A stretch of 64,000 nt of DNA, from contig CAXSGY010000022.1 of the NCBI GenBank assembly GCA_964237235.1, forward strand, positions 18,332 through 82,331, given 5' to 3'. Numbering within the stretch: the stretch's first letter is position 1; every line of letters starts with the position of its first letter. Source of the DNA: GCA-002050365 sp964237235 (GTDB taxonomy: Bacteria; Acidobacteriota; Blastocatellia; Pyrinomonadales; Pyrinomonadaceae). The notes beneath the pieces are model-generated. The model saw nothing but the letters and a program-made list of their open reading frames with translations, had not been told where the DNA came from and did no database searches. The position numbers were made by a program, and so were the translations under genes. This document shows, in pieces, positions 32,110-41,668 of the stretch.

Positions 32110-34281
32110 ATGAAACAAGTTATTCGCAGAGGTTTGAAAGAAATAATCGTTGACGAAGTGACCGATCCGCTTCCGTCATCGAACCACGTTTTGGTCAGAC
32201 CGTTTTATTCATTGATTAGTCCGGGAACGGAAACCGCCGACATACACACCGACAGCATCGTCAAAGAAGTCGCCGATAATCCTTCGCATTTGCAGACCGT
32301 CTGGAACATTATGCTGAAAACCGATCCGGTCAGCACTTTCAACGAAATTCGCGCCAAGTTTAAAGACTACGCCGTTCTCGGTTATTCGGGCGCGGGAATC
32401 GTCATTGACAAAGACGACAAGGTAATGGATTTGCAAATCGGTCAGCGCGTCGCTTACGGCGGCGAAGGCACCGGACACGGCGAAACGATTAACGTCGGGC
32501 GCAATTTGATTGCCCGCGTTCCCGACGCGGTTTCGTTTCAGGAAGCGTGTTTTACGACGCTCGGCGCGATTGCGATGAATTCGGTCAGATTGTCGGAAAT
32601 AGGTGTCGGTGAAACAGTCGCCGTCATCGGTTTGGGCTTAGTCGGGCAGCTTGTCGCGCAGCTCGTCCGCTGTCAGGGCGGCGTGGCGATTGTGATTGAT
32701 TTGGATAAATCGCGCGTTGAACTGGCGATGGCGACCGGTGCGGATTTCGGTTTGACGGCGACCGATGCGACGGTTGACGCGGTGAAAAATTTAACCGGCG
32801 GGCGCGGCGCGGATTGCGTGATCGTCGCGGCGGCTTCGGCTTCGGCGAAACCTTTGCAGCAAGCCGTCACGATGTGCCGCGACCGCGGGCGCGTCGTGAT
32901 GGTCGGCGCGTGTCCGATTGAAATTCCGCGCGCCGAAATGTATGTCAAGGAATTGAAATTTATGATTTCCCGCGCCTACGGTCCGGGCAGCTACGACCCG
33001 CAATACGAAAAGCAGGGCATTGATTACCCGATTTCTTACGTGCGCTGGACGGAAAACCGCAATATGGAAGAGTTTCTGCGGCTCGTCGCCACTCAGAAAG
33101 TCAACGTCAAATCTTTGATTTCGCACGAATTCGATTTGGAAAACGCGCCGCGGGCTTACGAAACGATTATGGGCAACGGCAGTTCGAGTCTCGCCGTCGT
33201 TTTGAAGTATCCAATCAACGAAACCGCGAACGCGATTGAAGCGTTCAAACCGGTCAGAAAAATCGTCGTCAATTCCGCGCCGTTCAAAAAAGACGAAATA
33301 AATTTCGCGCTCGTCGGCGCGGGAAACCTTGCAAAATGGGCGCATCTGCCCGCACTGAAAAAAATCAACGGCGCAAATTTGCGCGCGGTTTACTCGAACA
33401 ACGGCGCGCGCGGCAAATCTTACGCGATGCGCTTCGGCGCAAATTACGCGAGTTCTGACTTTGAAGAAATCTTGAACGACCAGGAAATTGACGCGATTTT
33501 GATTGTCACGCGCCACAAGGAACACGCCGCGCAAGCCGTCGCCGCGCTCGATGCCGGCAAGCACGTTTTCATCGAAAAACCGATGGCGGTCACGCTCGAA
33601 GAATGCCGCAAAATATACGACGCGGTGCAAAAAAGCGGCAAGCAATTAATGGTCGGCTTTAACCGAAGATTCGCGCCGTATTACGTCGAAATCAAAAATC
33701 AACTGAAAAACCGCACCAGCCCGATGGTCGTTTCAACCCGTATGAATTCGCCGGGCATCGAAAACGGCTGGGCGGCGGAACCGGCACAGGGCGGCGTGGT
33801 TTTGGGCGAAGGCTGTCATTTCGTTGATTTGATGTATTGGCTGACCGAAAGCGAGCCGGTCAGCGTTTCGGCTTACGGTTTCGACAAACACAACGTCGCC
33901 GCAACCTTCAAATTCGCCGACGGATCAGTCGGCAGTTTCATCTACACGGTCGTCGGCAGCGAAACGTCGGGCGGCGAATTAGTTGAAATTTTCGCGCCCG
34001 GTGTCGCGGCAACGACCGAAGATTTTAAACGCATCGTCGTCAAACGAAAATCGATCACGCCGCGCTCGAGGTTTTTCGCCGCGAAAGGTTACGAAGCGCA
34101 GCTCGAAGCGTTCGTCAACAGTCTAAGAAACGGTCAGGCGATGCCGATCAACGCCGTTGACGGAACGCGGGCGACGCTCGGTTGTTTGTTGATGCTTGAA
34201 GCGGCGCGAACCGGCGAAGCGCAGCAGTTTAATTTGGACGAAATTCTAAACGAAACCGCCGTCGCCGCGCGAGCCGAATAA
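32110..34281 (+). CDS. Bi-domain oxidoreductase (zinc-type dehydrogenase fused to Gfo/Idh/MocA)
   Basis: A 723-residue fusion. Residues ~1-360 are a medium-chain dehydrogenase-like domain (SLISPGTETADIHTD, ETVAVIGLGLVGQLVAQLVR nucleotide loop, ADCVIVAAAS). Residues ~395-720 are a Gfo/Idh/MocA domain (NFALVGAGNLAKWAHLPALK, GKHVFIEKPMAVTLEECRKI with the EKP motif). Such fusions occur in exopolysaccharide and nucleotide-sugar gene clusters, where they are thought to oxidise and reduce a sugar. The exact substrate is unknown. It begins the densest part of the polysaccharide locus and is followed 3 bp later by a glycosyltransferase. Confidence 0.9.
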   Translation: MKQVIRRGLKEIIVDEVTDPLPSSNHVLVRPFYSLISPGTETADIHTDSIVKEVADNPSHLQTVWNIMLKTDPVSTFNEIRAKFKDYAVLGYSGAGIVIDKDDKVMDLQIGQRVAYGGEGTGHGETINVGRNLIARVPDAVSFQEACFTTLGAIAMNSVRLSEIGVGETVAVIGLGLVGQLVAQLVRCQGGVAIVIDLDKSRVELAMATGADFGLTATDATVDAVKNLTGGRGADCVIVAAASASAKPLQQAVTMCRDRGRVVMVGACPIEIPRAEMYVKELKFMISRAYGPGSYDPQYEKQGIDYPISYVRWTENRNMEEFLRLVATQKVNVKSLISHEFDLENAPRAYETIMGNGSSSLAVVLKYPINETANAIEAFKPVRKIVVNSAPFKKDEINFALVGAGNLAKWAHLPALKKINGANLRAVYSNNGARGKSYAMRFGANYASSDFEEILNDQEIDAILIVTRHKEHAAQAVAALDAGKHVFIEKPMAVTLEECRKIYDAVQKSGKQLMVGFNRRFAPYYVEIKNQLKNRTSPMVVSTRMNSPGIENGWAAEPAQGGVVLGEGCHFVDLMYWLTESEPVSVSAYGFDKHNVAATFKFADGSVGSFIYTVVGSETSGGELVEIFAPGVAATTEDFKRIVVKRKSITPRSRFFAAKGYEAQLEAFVNSLRNGQAMPINAVDGTRATLGCLLMLEAARTGEAQQFNLDEILNETAVAARAE

Positions 34282-34284
34282 AAA

Positions 34285-35328
34285 ATGCACGTTTTGCAGC
34301 TCGGACCTTATCCGCCGCCGGAAGGCGGGATCAATCGAAATATGCTGGAGATTCGTGATGAATTGCGGAAAAACGGACGCGAATGTTCGATTATCGCCAC
34401 ATCGAAAAGCACGAAAATAACGCCCGAAGCGGACGTTTATCATCCGCGCTCGCCGCGCCGATTATTAACGCTGTTGTCGAAATTAAATTACGACGTATTA
34501 CACGTTCATATCGGCGGCGACGTTACGCCGCGCATTCTGGGTTTCCTGGCGGCTTGCGCGTTTTTCGGGCGCGGCAAAAGCGTTTTGACAATGCATTCGG
34601 GGGGCTACGCGCTGGTCAACGTCGAAACGGCAAAAAAAAACTCCGTTGCCGGAAATATTTTTCGCCGTTTCGAGCGTATCGTCTGCGTCAATTCGCTGAT
34701 GCTCGAAATGTTCGAACGCTTCGGCGTAAAATCGAACCGGTTGCGTCTTATTTATCCGTTCGTGCTGAAAAGTCCCGACGATACGGCGGAAATTCCAGCC
34801 GCGCTGAAAAAATTTAGCGAACGCCACAAACCGTTTTTGCTGGCGGTTTGTCTGCTGGAAGAAACTTACGATTTGTTTATGCAGATTGACGCGCTCGGCA
34901 AAATTTTACAAAAGTTTCCCGCTGCCGGTTTAATGATTGTCGGTTCGGGCAGTTTGGAAGCCGGTTTAAAAAAAGCAATCCGCGACAAACCGTATTCGCA
35001 GAACATTCTTCTGACCGGCGATGTCGAGCATAAAACGACGCTGCATTTAATAAACCGCGCCGACGTGCTTTTGAGAACGACGCTTTACGACGGCGACGCG
35101 ATTGCCGTCCGCGAGGCTCTACACCTGGAAACGCCGGTCATCGCCACCGATAATAAAATGCGTCCGGCAGGAGTTCGGCTGATACCAATGCGTGATTCGG
35201 GCGAGTTAATTCGGGCGATTGAAGATTTTGCGCCGTTTGCAGGAAAAAAGAAAACGCCGAAAACCGAAGACCGTCAAAATATTTTAGAAGTTTTAAAGGT
35301 TTACGAAGAAATTTATCAATCAAAATAA
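34285..35328 (+). CDS. Glycosyltransferase, GT-B fold
   Basis: A 347-residue enzyme. The N-terminus HVLQLGPYPPPEGGINRNML has the glycine-rich acceptor loop; the C-terminal half has RTTLYDGDAIAVREALHLET-PVIATD, an E-x7-E-like donor motif. It starts 3 bp after the fused oxidoreductase, so the two are probably translated from one message. Confidence 0.87.
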   Translation: MHVLQLGPYPPPEGGINRNMLEIRDELRKNGRECSIIATSKSTKITPEADVYHPRSPRRLLTLLSKLNYDVLHVHIGGDVTPRILGFLAACAFFGRGKSVLTMHSGGYALVNVETAKKNSVAGNIFRRFERIVCVNSLMLEMFERFGVKSNRLRLIYPFVLKSPDDTAEIPAALKKFSERHKPFLLAVCLLEETYDLFMQIDALGKILQKFPAAGLMIVGSGSLEAGLKKAIRDKPYSQNILLTGDVEHKTTLHLINRADVLLRTTLYDGDAIAVREALHLETPVIATDNKMRPAGVRLIPMRDSGELIRAIEDFAPFAGKKKTPKTEDRQNILEVLKVYEEIYQSK

Positions 35329-35373
35329 CGATTTCCGGCAATTTCCGCCGCCTGTTTCGATTGGGATATTTTA

Positions 35374-36222
35374 ATGAGCGAAAAGAAAAAATTAAAAGTC
35401 GTAATTTTAACGCACGGCGGCGCGAATCTTTTGCTAGAAGTTCTTTCACGGCTTGAAACGGTACAGATTGCCGGCGTTTTTCTCGAAACGGCAACCGAAC
35501 CGCAGCGAAGTTTGAAACAGAAATTGAAACGTTCGATTCGGTACGACGGTTACTGGGCGACGGCAAAAAAGTTTTCGACGAAATTTTTAGGCGGTCAAAC
35601 CGGCAGCGCGGACGAAATGAACGTCGTTCGCGCCAATCAAAATGATTTAAGAAAAACGGCGGAAGCATTGAAAATTCCGCTCGTCGAAATCGAAAACTAT
35701 CACAGCGAATCGGCAATTAATTTGTTGAAAAAAACGAATGCCGAACTTGGAATTCTCTACGGCACGAACATCATCAAAGAACCGGTTTTTTCGATTCCGA
35801 AGCTCGGTTCGATCAATATTCATCAAGGACTCGCGCCGTTTTATCGCGGCGGTCCGACGGTTTTCTGGGAGCTTTTTAACGATGAAAAAAAAGTCGGCAT
35901 TACGGTTCATTTCGTCGCCGCCAAAGTTGACACGGGCGACATAATTTTGCAGAAAATCATACCGTTGCGCTATGATTTTGCTCGGTACGGTTTAAATTAT
36001 GAATCTTTCTTCAGCGATTTTCGCGCTGGTTTAATCGAGCCGTCGGCGCGTTTAATCGCCGAAGCCGTGCGTTTGATTGCGGCGGGCAAAGAGCCGCGCA
36101 TCAAACAGGATACGAGTCTCGGCAAGCGTTATCGTCTGCCGACGAAAACTGAAAAAAACGAGCTTTTAAGAATTTTAAAAAGGCGGCGCGCATTGTCTAC
36201 CTCAGCCGCGCCGCACAAATAA
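35374..36222 (+). CDS. Formyltransferase-fold protein
   Basis: A 282-residue protein of the methionyl-tRNA formyltransferase fold. SINIHQGLAPFYRGGPTVFW and VDTGDIILQ give the Asn-His-Asp catalytic set of 10-formyl-THF-dependent transferases. In polysaccharide clusters such enzymes formylate amino sugars on nucleotide donors; that role is inferred from context. The C-terminal ~60 residues are basic. It precedes the deacetylase gene by 7 bp. Confidence 0.82.
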   Translation: MSEKKKLKVVILTHGGANLLLEVLSRLETVQIAGVFLETATEPQRSLKQKLKRSIRYDGYWATAKKFSTKFLGGQTGSADEMNVVRANQNDLRKTAEALKIPLVEIENYHSESAINLLKKTNAELGILYGTNIIKEPVFSIPKLGSINIHQGLAPFYRGGPTVFWELFNDEKKVGITVHFVAAKVDTGDIILQKIIPLRYDFARYGLNYESFFSDFRAGLIEPSARLIAEAVRLIAAGKEPRIKQDTSLGKRYRLPTKTEKNELLRILKRRRALSTSAAPHK

Positions 36223-36229
36223 AAATCAC

Positions 36230-37210
36230 GTGAAAAAAACTCTTTTGAAAATTTTCTATAATCTCGGCGGCTTTGCTCCGTTTCATTTGGCGGCGCGGGA
36301 AAAGATTTTAATTTTGACGTATCACCGTTTCAGCCGCGCGGCGGACGCGTCGAAAATTTCCGCCGACGAGTTCGCGGCGCATCTCGCTTATTTAAAGAAA
36401 TACAATCAGGTCTTATCTTTAAACGAATTGACAAGCGCGCTGAGTGAAGGAAAATCTTTGCCGCCGAACGCGGCGGCGATTACGATTGACGACGGTTACG
36501 CGGACGCATTTGAAATCGCCTTTCCTATTTTGAAGCAATTCGATTTGCCCGCGACGCTATTTGCCGTGACGGATTTTCTCGACCGAAAATGCTGGCTTTG
36601 GACGGATTTAATGCGGTTCGTTTTGAGCGAAACCAAGGAAACAAGAATAAGCGTCGAATTTGAGAACGGCGAGTGCGTCCCAACCGATTTAACCGACGAT
36701 TGGCAACGATTAAAAACGGCGGCGCGGCTTAATTCGCAGTTGAAAAAACTGCCCGACGAAGAAAAAAGCGAGAAAATCAAATCAATTGCCGCCGACTTGA
36801 ACGTCGAAATTCCCGCTTTGCCGATTGGCGAATTCGCGCCCGTTAGTTGGGAACAAGCCAGGGAAATGGACGCGAACAATTTGAGCGTTGAATCGCACAC
36901 GGTGACGCATCCGATTTTGACGAACATCAATCAAGAGATGCTCGATTTTGAACTCGGCGAATCGAAAAAAAGATTGCAGGCGAAGCTGAATAGAGAAGTC
37001 GAACATTTCTGTTATCCGAACGGCTCACTAAACGAACAGGTGAAAAAATCGGTCGAAAACGCCGGTTACAAAAGCGCGGTGACAACCGCTTACGGATTTA
37101 ATGAAAAAAGCGCGAACCGCTTTGCCCTAAACAGAATTGACGCTTCGGCGGCGATTGAAAATTTTGCTCAGAGCGCGAGCGGTTTCGAGGCTTTGCGGGC
37201 AACGTCGTAA
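36230..37210 (+). CDS. Polysaccharide deacetylase (NodB homology)
   Basis: A 326-residue CE4 deacetylase starting with GTG. ILILTYHRFS is motif-1-like, AAITIDDGYADAFEIAFPIL holds the catalytic DD pair, ESHTVTHPIL the metal His pair and EHFCYPNGSLNEQVKKSVE the later motif. It would remove N-acetyl groups from a sugar polymer or precursor. No signal peptide is evident, although the N-terminus is hydrophobic (KTLLKIFYNLGGFAPFHLAA). Confidence 0.88.
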   Translation: MKKTLLKIFYNLGGFAPFHLAAREKILILTYHRFSRAADASKISADEFAAHLAYLKKYNQVLSLNELTSALSEGKSLPPNAAAITIDDGYADAFEIAFPILKQFDLPATLFAVTDFLDRKCWLWTDLMRFVLSETKETRISVEFENGECVPTDLTDDWQRLKTAARLNSQLKKLPDEEKSEKIKSIAADLNVEIPALPIGEFAPVSWEQAREMDANNLSVESHTVTHPILTNINQEMLDFELGESKKRLQAKLNREVEHFCYPNGSLNEQVKKSVENAGYKSAVTTAYGFNEKSANRFALNRIDASAAIENFAQSASGFEALRATS

Positions 37211-37237
37211 ATTCGACGGCGTTCGACTTAAAACAAA

Positions 37238-39133
37238 ATGTGCGGAATAAACGGAATCGCTTTTTCAAGCCGTTCAAACAAACGAATAAATCGGGAAATG
37301 CTCGTGGCGATGCGCGACGCGATTACACACCGCGGACCCGACGATGCGGGCGAATTCATTGACGAAAATATCGGTCTCGGACACCGCCGTCTGTCCATCG
37401 TTGATGTCGCACACGGACATCAGCCGATGTTTAACCGGGACGAATCGCGCGTGATAATTTACAACGGCGAAGTTTATAATCACGCCGATTACCGCGCCGA
37501 ACTCGAGGCGAAAGGCTATAAATTTCAAACGCATTGCGACACCGAAACGATTCTTTATTTGTATGAAGAATACGGGGCGAAATGCGTCGAAAAGCTGCGC
37601 GGAATGTTCGCGTTCGCCGTTTGGGACAAACGCCGAAAAGAGCTTTTCATTGCCCGCGACCGGCTCGGCGTAAAGCCGCTTTATTATGTTCAGGACGCGG
37701 AAGGAAATTTGTTTTTCGCCTCTGAAATCAAAAGTATATTAGCAGCGAATGCCGTCAAAGCCGAATTAAATTACGATGCTCTGCCCGACCAGCTCGCCAA
37801 TCACGGAACTTCGTTCGACGAAACGCTTTTCAAAAACGTCAAACGGCTGTTGCCCGGACATTTTCTGATTTGGCGCGACGGCGATTTGAAAATACAAAAA
37901 TTTTGGGACGTTTCGTTCGAGCCGAAACACGAAGAAATTGCCGACGCGGATTTTGTCGAAGAATGGCGCGAGTTGTTTCAAAAATCAGTCGAACTGCGCC
38001 TGATGGCGGACGTGCCGCTCGGAATGTTTTTGTCGGGCGGCGTTGATTCGAGCGCGATTTGCGCGATGATGGCGCGGCTCGTGAAAGAACCGATTAAAAC
38101 ATTTTCAGTCGGGTTCAAAGAGCGCGAAGCGAACGAATTTGAGTTTGCGCGAATCGTTGCCGAACAGTTTAAAACCGAACATCACGAAATCACGATCACG
38201 CCCGAGCAATTCTTCAACGAGCTGCCGAATCTCATTTATCATGAAGACGAACCGCTCGGATTTATCGCCAGCGTGCCGCTTTATTTCGTGTCGAAGCTCG
38301 CGCAAAAGCACGTCAAAGTCGTTTTGACCGGCGAAGGCAGCGACGAAATTTTGGGCGGTTACGGACGTTACCGAAAAACGCTCGCGCTGCTTCAATACGG
38401 CGAAAAATACGAAAGTCTCACGCCGAAATTTCTGCGGCGCGCCGTGCAGACCGGCGTTGCCGGATTGCCGAACTCGCTCGGCGGAAAATTGAACCGCACA
38501 TTTTTGTCGCGCGTCGCCGACATCGAAAATTTGTATTTCGACAACTTTGCGATTTTTCCGAAACGAATGCAGGAAAAACTTTTAACTGATAAAACGCGCG
38601 AACGCATCGCCGACCGAAATCCTTACACGCATTTGCGAAAGTGGCTGGAAAATTCCGACGCGGAAGACGTTTTAGATAAACTTTTATACGCCGACACGAA
38701 AACTTATCTGCACGAGCTTCTGATGAAACAAGACCAGATGTCAATGGCGGCTTCGATTGAATCGCGCGTGCCGTTTCTCGACCATAAGCTCGTCGAATTT
38801 ACCGCGAAAATGCCGGCGCGAATGAAGATACGCGGCAAAACGACCAAATTTCTGCTCAAAGAAGCGATGCGCGGCATTTTGCCCGACGAAATTTTACATC
38901 GTCCGAAGATGGGTTTTCCCGTTCCGCTCGGCGCGTGGCTGCGCGGTAAATTCCGGCACGTCGTCGAGGAAAACGTCTTGAGCGAACGCGCGCTCAATCG
39001 CGGAATTTTCAACGCCGATTTTCTGCGCGAATTAGCCGCCAAACATTTCGCGGGCGAAAATCACGACGAACGGCTTTGGTTTTTAATCAATTTTGAAGTG
39101 TGGCAGCGGCGGTTTATTGATTCGGACAAATAA
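37238..39133 (+). CDS. asnB: Asparagine synthase (glutamine-hydrolysing), class B
   Basis: A 631-residue enzyme. The N-terminal glutaminase has the catalytic Cys2 in MCGINGIAF and later RGPDDAGEF. The synthetase domain has the PPi-loop LSGGVDSSAICAMM. In extracellular polysaccharide clusters AsnB homologues often amidate or modify sugar residues instead of making free asparagine; the neighbours favour that, but enzyme sequence alone cannot decide. Confidence 0.93.
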   Translation: MCGINGIAFSSRSNKRINREMLVAMRDAITHRGPDDAGEFIDENIGLGHRRLSIVDVAHGHQPMFNRDESRVIIYNGEVYNHADYRAELEAKGYKFQTHCDTETILYLYEEYGAKCVEKLRGMFAFAVWDKRRKELFIARDRLGVKPLYYVQDAEGNLFFASEIKSILAANAVKAELNYDALPDQLANHGTSFDETLFKNVKRLLPGHFLIWRDGDLKIQKFWDVSFEPKHEEIADADFVEEWRELFQKSVELRLMADVPLGMFLSGGVDSSAICAMMARLVKEPIKTFSVGFKEREANEFEFARIVAEQFKTEHHEITITPEQFFNELPNLIYHEDEPLGFIASVPLYFVSKLAQKHVKVVLTGEGSDEILGGYGRYRKTLALLQYGEKYESLTPKFLRRAVQTGVAGLPNSLGGKLNRTFLSRVADIENLYFDNFAIFPKRMQEKLLTDKTRERIADRNPYTHLRKWLENSDAEDVLDKLLYADTKTYLHELLMKQDQMSMAASIESRVPFLDHKLVEFTAKMPARMKIRGKTTKFLLKEAMRGILPDEILHRPKMGFPVPLGAWLRGKFRHVVEENVLSERALNRGIFNADFLRELAAKHFAGENHDERLWFLINFEVWQRRFIDSDK

Positions 39134-39170
39134 TTTCCCGCAAAGGCGCAAAGTTCGCAAAGATTTTTTA
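39132..39170 (+). repeat. 39-bp direct repeat, copy 1 (with nearby inverted partner)
   Basis: Identical over all 39 bases to 39610-39648, with the core CCGCAAAGGCGCAAAG. An inverted partial copy at 39194-39221 allows a hairpin with this copy. The pair of direct repeats brackets the GxxExxY gene. Confidence 0.85.
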
Positions 39171-39229
39171 GCGAATTTTAATTTCTTGCTTTCCTTTGCC
39201 GCTTTGCGCCTTTGCGGGAAACTAAATTT

Positions 39230-39607
39230 ATGTATGAAAATGAAACCTCAAAAATTATCGTTGACGCTGCCTTTAAAATTCACAACGGCTTTGGTCCCGG
39301 CTTGCTCGAATCAGTGTACGAAGCGATTTTAGCTTATGAATTAGAAAAACGCGGCTGTAAAGTTATTTGCCAGCAAGCTATACCGGTTGTTTATGAAACC
39401 GTCCGGCTCGAAGCCGGTTTTCGCGCAGATTTAATTATTAACGACTGCGTTATTATTGAGATTAAATCGGTCGAGGCGGTTACGCCGGTTCATTTGAAAC
39501 AATTGCGAACATATCTTCGTCTGGGCGACAAAAAACTCGGATTGCTGATAAATTTTAATGTTGAGTTGATTAAGGATGGAATTAGGCGGGTTGTGAATAA
39601 TTTATAG
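39230..39607 (+). CDS. GxxExxY-domain protein
   Basis: A 125-residue protein from the ATG at 39230 (a longer frame opens at 39212). GFGPGLLESVYEAILAYELE holds the family's G-x-x-E-x-x-Y motif and ADLIINDCVIIEIKSVEAVT resembles a PD-(D/E)xK nuclease core (D...E-x-K). The family is widespread, sporadic and of unknown function. Two identical 39-bp repeats flank it, unlike its polysaccharide neighbours, suggesting it came in separately. Confidence 0.9.
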   Translation: MYENETSKIIVDAAFKIHNGFGPGLLESVYEAILAYELEKRGCKVICQQAIPVVYETVRLEAGFRADLIINDCVIIEIKSVEAVTPVHLKQLRTYLRLGDKKLGLLINFNVELIKDGIRRVVNNL

Positions 39608-39609
39608 GA

Positions 39610-39648
39610 AATTTCCCGCAAAGGCGCAAAGTTCGCAAAGATTTTTTA
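39610..39648 (+). repeat. 39-bp direct repeat, copy 2
   Basis: Identical to 39132-39170. It begins 2 bp after the GxxExxY stop codon and ends 15 bp before the next glycosyltransferase start. Confidence 0.85.
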
Positions 39649-39663
39649 CGGTTAATTAAAGTT

Positions 39664-40863
39664 ATGGCAACGGCAATTTCAGAACAAAAAGCAGATTCTT
39701 CACAGATTCTCAGAGGGCGTGATATTGTGTGTTTTTCGCACGATTGGACGGGCGATCCGTTGTCGAAAACTCATCTGATGCGCGTTTTATCCAGAGAAAA
39801 CCGGATTTTATGGATTAACGCGATTGCCAACCGGATGCCGACGACTTCGGCGAAGGACATCAATCGTATTTTCAAAAAATTGAAAAGTTTTACCGAGCCG
39901 GTGCGCGAAGTCGAGAGAAATATTTTCGTCTTGAATCCGCTGGCGATTCCGGCTTATGGCACGGAGGCGGTTAAAAAATTCAACGAAAAATTTCTCGTCT
40001 CGCAAGTTAAAAAAGCGATGCGAAAGCTCAAGTTTCAAAAAATCATCAATATGATTTTTAATCCCGCTGCCGGATTGCTCGCCGGAAAGCTCGGCGAGGA
40101 ACAGACAATTTATTATTGCGTTGACGAATACACGGCTTTTACCGGCGCGTCGAAAGGTTTAAAGGAAATTGAAGACGCGCTGTTTAAAAAATCCGACGCG
40201 GTAATCGTTTCGGCGGAAAAGTTGTTTGAGACCAAACAACATTTCAATCCGAACACTTTTATCATCAGACACGGAACGGATTGGAAGCATTTTCGCACGG
40301 CTTTAGATGACGAAACGAAAATTCCCGCTGAAATCGCCGATTTGCCGAAACCGATTATCGGTTTTCACGGGCTTTTGGCGGATTGGGTTGACTTCGAGCT
40401 TTTGAAAAAAACGGCGGCGCATTTTAGAAACGGCTCAATCGTTTTAATCGGAAAAATTGCGGTTGATGCCGAACAAAAAATCAAAATTCTCGACGGCGTA
40501 AAAAATATTCATCTGCTTGGCAGAAAGCCTTACGCGGATTTGCCGAATTATTGCAAAGGCTTTGATGTCGCGCTTAATCCGTTTGCCATCAATGATTTAA
40601 CGCTCGCCGCAAATCCCTTAAAGGTGCGCGAATATCTCGCCGCCGGTTTGCCGGTTGTTTCGACCGATATTCCCGAAGTCAGGATTTTGAAATACTGCCG
40701 CATCGGACGCACCGCCGACGAATTTATCAAGGAAATCGAAGCCGCGCTCGGCGATAAAATTGCGCGCGAAACGATCAGCGATTCGATCAAAGCGGAAAGC
40801 TGGGAAGCGAAAATCAACGATTTGCGCGAGATTCTGGCGCGCGTCGAACGGGTGAAAATGTGA
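39664..40863 (+). CDS. Glycosyltransferase, GT-B fold
   Basis: A 399-residue enzyme of the type found in exopolysaccharide clusters (TuaH-like). IVCFSHDWTGDPLSKTHLMR is the N-terminal nucleotide-fold start; VDEYTAFTG and VVSAEKLFETKQ precede IRHGTDWKHF; AANPLKVREYLAAGLPVVST contains the donor-binding E-x7-E region. It overlaps the YdcF-like gene by 4 bp (ATGTGA). Confidence 0.87.
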   Translation: MATAISEQKADSSQILRGRDIVCFSHDWTGDPLSKTHLMRVLSRENRILWINAIANRMPTTSAKDINRIFKKLKSFTEPVREVERNIFVLNPLAIPAYGTEAVKKFNEKFLVSQVKKAMRKLKFQKIINMIFNPAAGLLAGKLGEEQTIYYCVDEYTAFTGASKGLKEIEDALFKKSDAVIVSAEKLFETKQHFNPNTFIIRHGTDWKHFRTALDDETKIPAEIADLPKPIIGFHGLLADWVDFELLKKTAAHFRNGSIVLIGKIAVDAEQKIKILDGVKNIHLLGRKPYADLPNYCKGFDVALNPFAINDLTLAANPLKVREYLAAGLPVVSTDIPEVRILKYCRIGRTADEFIKEIEAALGDKIARETISDSIKAESWEAKINDLREILARVERVKM

Positions 40864-41483
40864 AGAAGTTTTTCACGGCTAAATTTTTACTTTTTTTTAT
40901 TTTAGCAATCGTTTTATGGGCGGCAATCGCGCCGTTGCTGGCTGAAAGGCTGGTCGTTGAAAAACCTCTCAGCCGCGCCGACGCGCTTTTCGTGCTAGCC
41001 GGTTCGAGCGCGTATATCGAACGCACGAACAAAGCCGCCGAATTATTTAAGCAGGGAATTGCGCCGAAAATCGTTTTGACCGACGACGACGAAAAAACCG
41101 GCTGGTCGCGCGCCGAGCGCAGAAATATTCCGTATGTCGAAATGGCGCAGAGAAATCTGGCGGCGCGGGGTGTTCCCGCCGAAGCGGTCGAAGTTATTAA
41201 ACCAATCGGTTCAGGCACGATTTATGAAGCGCAAATTTTTCAGGAAAAAGCGGCGCGGGACAATTTAAAAACCGTTTTGCTGGTGACTTCCGCCTACCAC
41301 ACGCGGCGGACGCTCTGGACTTTCGAGCGCGTTTTCGCCGGCGCAAACGTCGAACTCGGAATCGTCTCGCCCGCCGTCGGCGAGCAAACGCCGTCGCCGT
41401 TTTACTGGTGGCTTTTTCCGCGCGGCTGGAATTTTGTCGCGGGCGAATATGTGAAAAGCGCGTATTATTGGTTATATTATTAA
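40860..41483 (+). CDS. YdcF/DUF218-family membrane protein
   Basis: A 207-residue protein starting with GTG inside the previous stop region. One N-terminal membrane helix (FLLFFILAIVLWAAIAPLLA) is followed by the DUF218 domain: RADALFVLAGSSAYIERTNK, GIAPKIVLTDD, GSGTIYEAQ and VTSAYHTRRTLWTFERVF. Family members such as ElyC/SanA affect envelope polysaccharides; a role in this locus is plausible but inferred. Confidence 0.87.
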   Translation: MKKFFTAKFLLFFILAIVLWAAIAPLLAERLVVEKPLSRADALFVLAGSSAYIERTNKAAELFKQGIAPKIVLTDDDEKTGWSRAERRNIPYVEMAQRNLAARGVPAEAVEVIKPIGSGTIYEAQIFQEKAARDNLKTVLLVTSAYHTRRTLWTFERVFAGANVELGIVSPAVGEQTPSPFYWWLFPRGWNFVAGEYVKSAYYWLYY

Positions 41484-41505
41484 ACGATTTGAAATTTCAA
41501 CGAGA

Positions 41506-41652
41506 GTCAGAACCGTTTTCGGTAGCGGGCGGTTAAAGGTTAAGTTGTCAACACGCTTATTCGCAGCGGAGTTGTTTGAGATTGGCAGAGCGTTAAAATA
41601 TAACCGTTAGAAAGAACCGGCTTCAACCATTCGCTGCCGCGGGCGGTTCTGA
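41506..41652. repeat. Intergenic palindromic repeats (GTCAGAACCG type)
   Basis: GTCAGAACCG at 41506-41515 is the reverse complement of CGGTTCTGAC at 41643-41652, and each copy is followed by related GCGGTAGCG/CGCTGCCGC segments pointing inward. Two inverted copies of one ~35-bp repeat fill the 185-bp gap. Confidence 0.65.
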
Positions 41653-41668
41653 CGTTAAACTCAAAGTT

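Noticed and set aside
39132..39648. Possible insertion sequence around the GxxExxY gene
   Set aside because: No transposase is encoded and the flanking repeats are direct, not terminal inverted; kept only as a finding about repeats.
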